64,000 bases of DNA from Thiodiazotropha sp040791665 (GTDB lineage: Bacteria; Pseudomonadota; Gammaproteobacteria; Chromatiales; Chromatiaceae). The notes under the pieces were generated by a model. The model was not told where the DNA came from. It was given only the letters and a program-made list of their open reading frames with translations, and ran no database searches. The DNA lies in assembly GCA_040791665.1 (NCBI GenBank), contig JBFNNX010000017.1, forward strand, positions 1 to 64,000, written 5' to 3'. Each line of letters begins with the position of its first letter. Positions within the stretch are counted from its first letter, which is position 1. Position numbers and translations under genes: made by a program. Shown here piece by piece: positions 61,086 to 64,000 of the stretch.

Positions 61086-62887
61086 CAATGGGAACTCAGA
61101 AATCCGTTACAGTCGTGATGGTTGGGGTCGCGAATCAATCTGACAGGCGTCAGCATGGATCTCGTCAGCAGGCAGATACTCGATCGGGAAAGTTCTGCCG
61201 CTATCTCATCGCGATAGCTCAAGCGTAGATCGAACCTATACCTCTGCATGAGTCTATTCTGTGTGTCCGTTTTGATTGAAGTGAGCCGCGTCTGTTCCGA
61301 TTTGTCCGGTGTGACTATTAAGAACTGTTGTTCAATATCTTCGTTTCTCAGATCGGTCCAGCCTTTGATGTATAGATTGTTACCCTCCACTCTCAAGTGT
61401 TCAATCTCTCCAGTGGCATATTCGAACAGTGGCGGATAGGGTGGCGAAAGGGACACCTCAAGCACTTCCGGTTGCTCGCTATGCCTGGATACCCCACTGT
61501 CGGGTATTCGGTCTTTAATCTCTCGTATGCAATTGCATGATGGATCATATTGCACAACGGAAATATTGCTATTGTTGAGCCTGGTTATGTTCTCTCTTTT
61601 CGTGAGTATACCAACTCTTTGCAGCCTGGTGCCGTGTACCCTGTTGAGGGCATTCCTGATACCGTTTAATACAGTCTCCTGGTGATAAGCATTCTTATTG
61701 CTTGAAAAGTAGACCGTATCGGGTGCTTGTGAAGTGAACAGGCGGTAAACGGTATCGAAGCCATGAAGTTTGTGTTGAACGTTACTTCGCACTTGGTATG
61801 CATGGATGGTCGCGCCAAGTATCAAGCACAGGCCTATACCCATGCGATAGGGATATCTCGATGGAGGCAGGTTGGCCATAGCGACTGCGCAAAAGATGGA
61901 TATCAGCCACCAGGGCAGAAAAAGATAGCGATCGGGTCGCGTGATTCCGGGAACCCCAAGCAATGGAACCATTGGCAGCAAAACAGCAACTGCAACTACC
62001 GCGGTCAGAGGCAGATTAAGTCTTCTCTTGTACAGTGTGTAGCTGACCAGCGCGACAACAGCCCCCATCACGGCGATGTTGAGAGGCGCGCTGCCGAACA
62101 GCAGTTGGGGGATTCCAACAAGCTGCGAAAGCTTTTCCGGCCATGAGTTCCCATGGGACAAGGTCTCGTAACCACCGATCAAGCTGCCCAATACCAGATA
62201 TCGCCACAGGGTATAGCAGAGAGTCCAGCCAAGCATCGGCGCAGCATGCATGATACGTCTGCCCAGTGTGGCTTTATGTATGAAAAGCAAGGTGATCGGC
62301 AGTGGAACATAGATCTCCTTGCAGGCGGTGGCCAACATATAGAACAGCAATGCGGCCAGGCCAAGCCACCAACTCTCTCTCTCGACACTGCGTATGTAGG
62401 CGTGTATTGAGAGGGTGCAGAACATGAGCCCGGCAAGATAGTGGCCAACCATCAGCTGTTGAGAAACGATCAATGACGGGGCCCCGATCAGAAACAGCAC
62501 GGCGCCTGCGAGTGCGAAGCCTGGAGCGAGCCAGATGCGGAGCAACAGAAACGTGGTGATCGCGCATCCGGCCATTACCGTCAGGTGTTGGGTATAAAAT
62601 CCACGGGGTGAAACACCGAACAACCAGAGGTTCACGTCATATATGAAGGGATTGAATGGCGTGAGGTTATTAAACGAATAGCCCCGTGTGATTGCCGGAT
62701 TGAGGAAGTAGTCTGAAGGTGAAAAGCGACTGGCGTAATCGAGAAGCCAGCCGTCGTCGAAACGCCAGAATGCGGAAAGTGCGCTTTGATTGGCTAAAAA
62801 GGTTACCGCCAGCAGAGCTAGAATGGATGCTGATGTCGTCGCATGAGGACGTACTCTTGATAAAAGTCCGCTCAACTTCGCTCTCAT
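61085..62887 (-). CDS. GtrC-like multi-pass membrane glucosyltransferase candidate
   Basis: A 600-residue protein with about 10-11 helices (about 10-420) and a soluble C-terminal region. After the first helix it has FWRFDDGWLLDYASRF, with an acidic pair typical of GT-C enzymes. It stands in the place of the serotype-specific gtrC next to gtrA and gtrB; the acceptor is probably the O-antigen or a related glycan. It does not match a GtrC I recognise. Confidence 0.65.
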   Translation of the reverse strand: MRAKLSGLLSRVRPHATTSASILALLAVTFLANQSALSAFWRFDDGWLLDYASRFSPSDYFLNPAITRGYSFNNLTPFNPFIYDVNLWLFGVSPRGFYTQHLTVMAGCAITTFLLLRIWLAPGFALAGAVLFLIGAPSLIVSQQLMVGHYLAGLMFCTLSIHAYIRSVERESWWLGLAALLFYMLATACKEIYVPLPITLLFIHKATLGRRIMHAAPMLGWTLCYTLWRYLVLGSLIGGYETLSHGNSWPEKLSQLVGIPQLLFGSAPLNIAVMGAVVALVSYTLYKRRLNLPLTAVVAVAVLLPMVPLLGVPGITRPDRYLFLPWWLISIFCAVAMANLPPSRYPYRMGIGLCLILGATIHAYQVRSNVQHKLHGFDTVYRLFTSQAPDTVYFSSNKNAYHQETVLNGIRNALNRVHGTRLQRVGILTKRENITRLNNSNISVVQYDPSCNCIREIKDRIPDSGVSRHSEQPEVLEVSLSPPYPPLFEYATGEIEHLRVEGNNLYIKGWTDLRNEDIEQQFLIVTPDKSEQTRLTSIKTDTQNRLMQRYRFDLRLSYRDEIAAELSRSSICLLTRSMLTPVRLIRDPNHHDCNGFLSSH

Positions 62888-63000
62888 AAATTTCTGGCAG
62901 GTTAATTCCCGATCGGGTTGAATCCCGTTCTTGTCACGGCTGACGATGTAGCTCTTTCGGCACAGACGTTACCACGAACATCACCCGTTAAGCGAACCCC

Positions 63001-63870
63001 TTGACGATACGATTCGGCATTGAGAATCAACTGTTGTATGATGCACTCCCAACCCATCCTGCTGGAAGTTTAAGACGATTGTTCAAGCTTTATCTAGATC
63101 TCTTTCGCCATCGTCAGAGCCTGATCTTGATGGTGCGACGCGATACCCTGCTGAGGCTGAAAGGCACCTTGCTGGGCCCGCTTTGGCTATTGACACAGCC
63201 ACTGTTTCTGTTGCTTGTATACAGCTTTGTCTTCTCGGGAATTCTCAAGGTCAGTTTTCGGCCCGGTGGAGACACCGGCGATTTCGCCCTCTATCTGTTT
63301 GCAGCCCTGATGCCATTCAGTGCGTTTCAGGATGGCTTGCTGCGGGCGAGTGGCAGCTTGATGGAAAACCGTGACCTGCTGCTTAAAACTCAAATGCCAC
63401 CAGCGGTCTTTCCTGCCGTGGCGACGATGGGAACCCTGGTACAGGAGGTGACCGGTCTTTTGATTTTGATTGTGGCTGCCTGGTTGATGGGATATGTCCC
63501 GGGGGTTACGCTGGTATTGCTGCCTTTGCTGGTGGCCTTGAGACTGTTGCTGACTTTCGCGCTGGCGCCTTTGGTGGCGCTCCTGTCCGTGGTTATCAAG
63601 GATCTGGGTCAATTGTTACCCATGTTGTTGACCGCGCTATTTTTCACCACGCCGATCATCTATCCATTGGAGATGGTCCCCGAGGAATATCGCAGCATAA
63701 TTGAAGCGAATCCGATCACCTGGTTGGTTCAGTCCTACCGTGCCGTGATTCTGGAAAATCAGTGGCCGGTTGGTGATCTGGCGGTGTTGGCCTTGTCGAG
63801 TTTAATTCTGACCCTCCTGATCGGTGCCCTGTTCATGCGTTTTCAGCATCGTGCCAAGGACTTTCTGTGA
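63001..63870 (+). CDS. Polysaccharide ABC exporter permease (Wzm-like)
   Basis: A 289-residue ABC-2 type permease with six helices, RYVLRRRDTLLRLKGTLLGP-like N-terminal region (VRRDTLLRLKGTLLGPLW) and the family ending. It exports an O-antigen or capsule polysaccharide. The TTG at 63001 is the best start seen, preceded by an in-frame stop at 62989; it is uncertain. Overlaps the next gene by 4 nt (GTGA). Confidence 0.85.
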   Translation: MTIRFGIENQLLYDALPTHPAGSLRRLFKLYLDLFRHRQSLILMVRRDTLLRLKGTLLGPLWLLTQPLFLLLVYSFVFSGILKVSFRPGGDTGDFALYLFAALMPFSAFQDGLLRASGSLMENRDLLLKTQMPPAVFPAVATMGTLVQEVTGLLILIVAAWLMGYVPGVTLVLLPLLVALRLLLTFALAPLVALLSVVIKDLGQLLPMLLTALFFTTPIIYPLEMVPEEYRSIIEANPITWLVQSYRAVILENQWPVGDLAVLALSSLILTLLIGALFMRFQHRAKDFL

Positions 63871-64000
63871 TCGCGATTGAAACCCAACAGTTGTCGAAGA
63901 GTTATCGGCAATATGCAAAACCCGCGGACCTCTTCAAAGAGTGGTTGTTGAAGAGGCCTTTTCATACCGAGATCAAGGCCTTGACCCCAATCGATCTGAC
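63867..64000 (+). CDS. Polysaccharide ABC exporter ATPase (Wzt-like), cut by the window end
   Basis: Only the first 44 codons are visible: LSKSYRQYAKPADLFKEW and the start of the nucleotide-binding domain (TEIKALTPIDL), typical of Wzt/TagH ATPases. GTG start overlapping the permease stop by 4 nt. The Walker A motif lies beyond the window. Confidence 0.75.
   Translation, partial: MIAIETQQLSKSYRQYAKPADLFKEWLLKRPFHTEIKALTPIDL

Noticed and set aside
1..64000. CRISPR array, tRNA, rRNA, insertion sequences or prophage genes
   Set aside because: I looked for spaced direct repeats, cloverleaf-like stretches, transposase or integrase motifs and found only XerC, which is the housekeeping recombinase.

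Overview
The window looks like the chromosome of a gammaproteobacterium, most probably an autotrophic or mixotrophic sulfur oxidiser of the Chromatiales/Sedimenticola/Thiodiazotropha type. The gammaproteobacterial signs are the ubiquinone genes ubiK, ubiJ, ubiB and ubiE, a class I adenylate cyclase, the lptM-dapF-DUF484-xerC block, polA beside engB, and hslVU. The metabolic signs are a DsrC/TusE-family sulfur-relay protein, a proton-pumping pyrophosphatase next to a pyrophosphate-type phosphofructokinase, and a pyruvate:ferredoxin oxidoreductase cluster. The lineage is inferred from gene content only; there is no rRNA or tRNA gene in the window.

Layout. 1-5.0 kb: remnant of a GspG pseudopilin gene, comM, ubiK, then a torF-glnK-amtB nitrogen operon behind NtrC-like sites and a sigma-54-like promoter. 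5.2-13.6 kb: housekeeping and signalling genes (DUF4124, diguanylate cyclase, DsrC-like, polA, candidate sRNA, engB, haemerythrin, moaC, phosphoesterase) with an 84-bp repeat present twice. 13.0-17.5 kb: a pyrophosphate module of ppa, hppA and pfp. 17.6-26.4 kb: an adenylate kinase with a histone-H1-like lysine-rich tail, then zinc-ribbon protein, ubiB, ubiJ, ubiE, DUF971, hslU and hslV. 26.6-33.1 kb: a LolA-like protein with an MMPL/RND transporter, then a membrane Cache-type diguanylate cyclase translationally coupled to an orphan periplasmic iron-type binding protein. 33.2-38.9 kb: porG-porA-porB plus a GltD-like flavoprotein with fused ferredoxin, divergent from a CysB-like LysR regulator. 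39-41.5 kb: xerC, DUF484, dapF, lptM. 41.7-51.1 kb: a cell-surface glycan region (flippase-like protein, YfhO-like and GT-C-like membrane proteins, two methyltransferases, CapD-like dehydratase). 51.3-58.8 kb: gspG, ABC-F ATPase, an RRM protein, DUF2939, a degenerate GGDEF protein, cyaA. 58.8-64.0 kb: FKBP isomerase, a GtrABC-like glucosylation set and the start of a Wzm/Wzt polysaccharide exporter.

How it fits together. Nitrogen uptake (AmtB) is paired with its PII gate (GlnK). Pyrophosphate made by biosynthesis can be hydrolysed (Ppa), used to pump protons (HppA) or used or produced at the phosphofructokinase step (Pfp). Three GGDEF proteins and a cAMP synthase indicate extensive second-messenger control. 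The last third is dominated by surface polysaccharide synthesis, modification and export.

Most worth a second look: the three-hairpin candidate sRNA between polA and engB (the position of Spot 42/ErsA in other gammaproteobacteria), the adenylate kinase/H1-like fusion, the binding-protein/diguanylate-cyclase pair, the DsrC homologue lacking its terminal cysteine, the PFOR cluster with a fused flavoprotein-ferredoxin subunit, and the 84-bp repeat.
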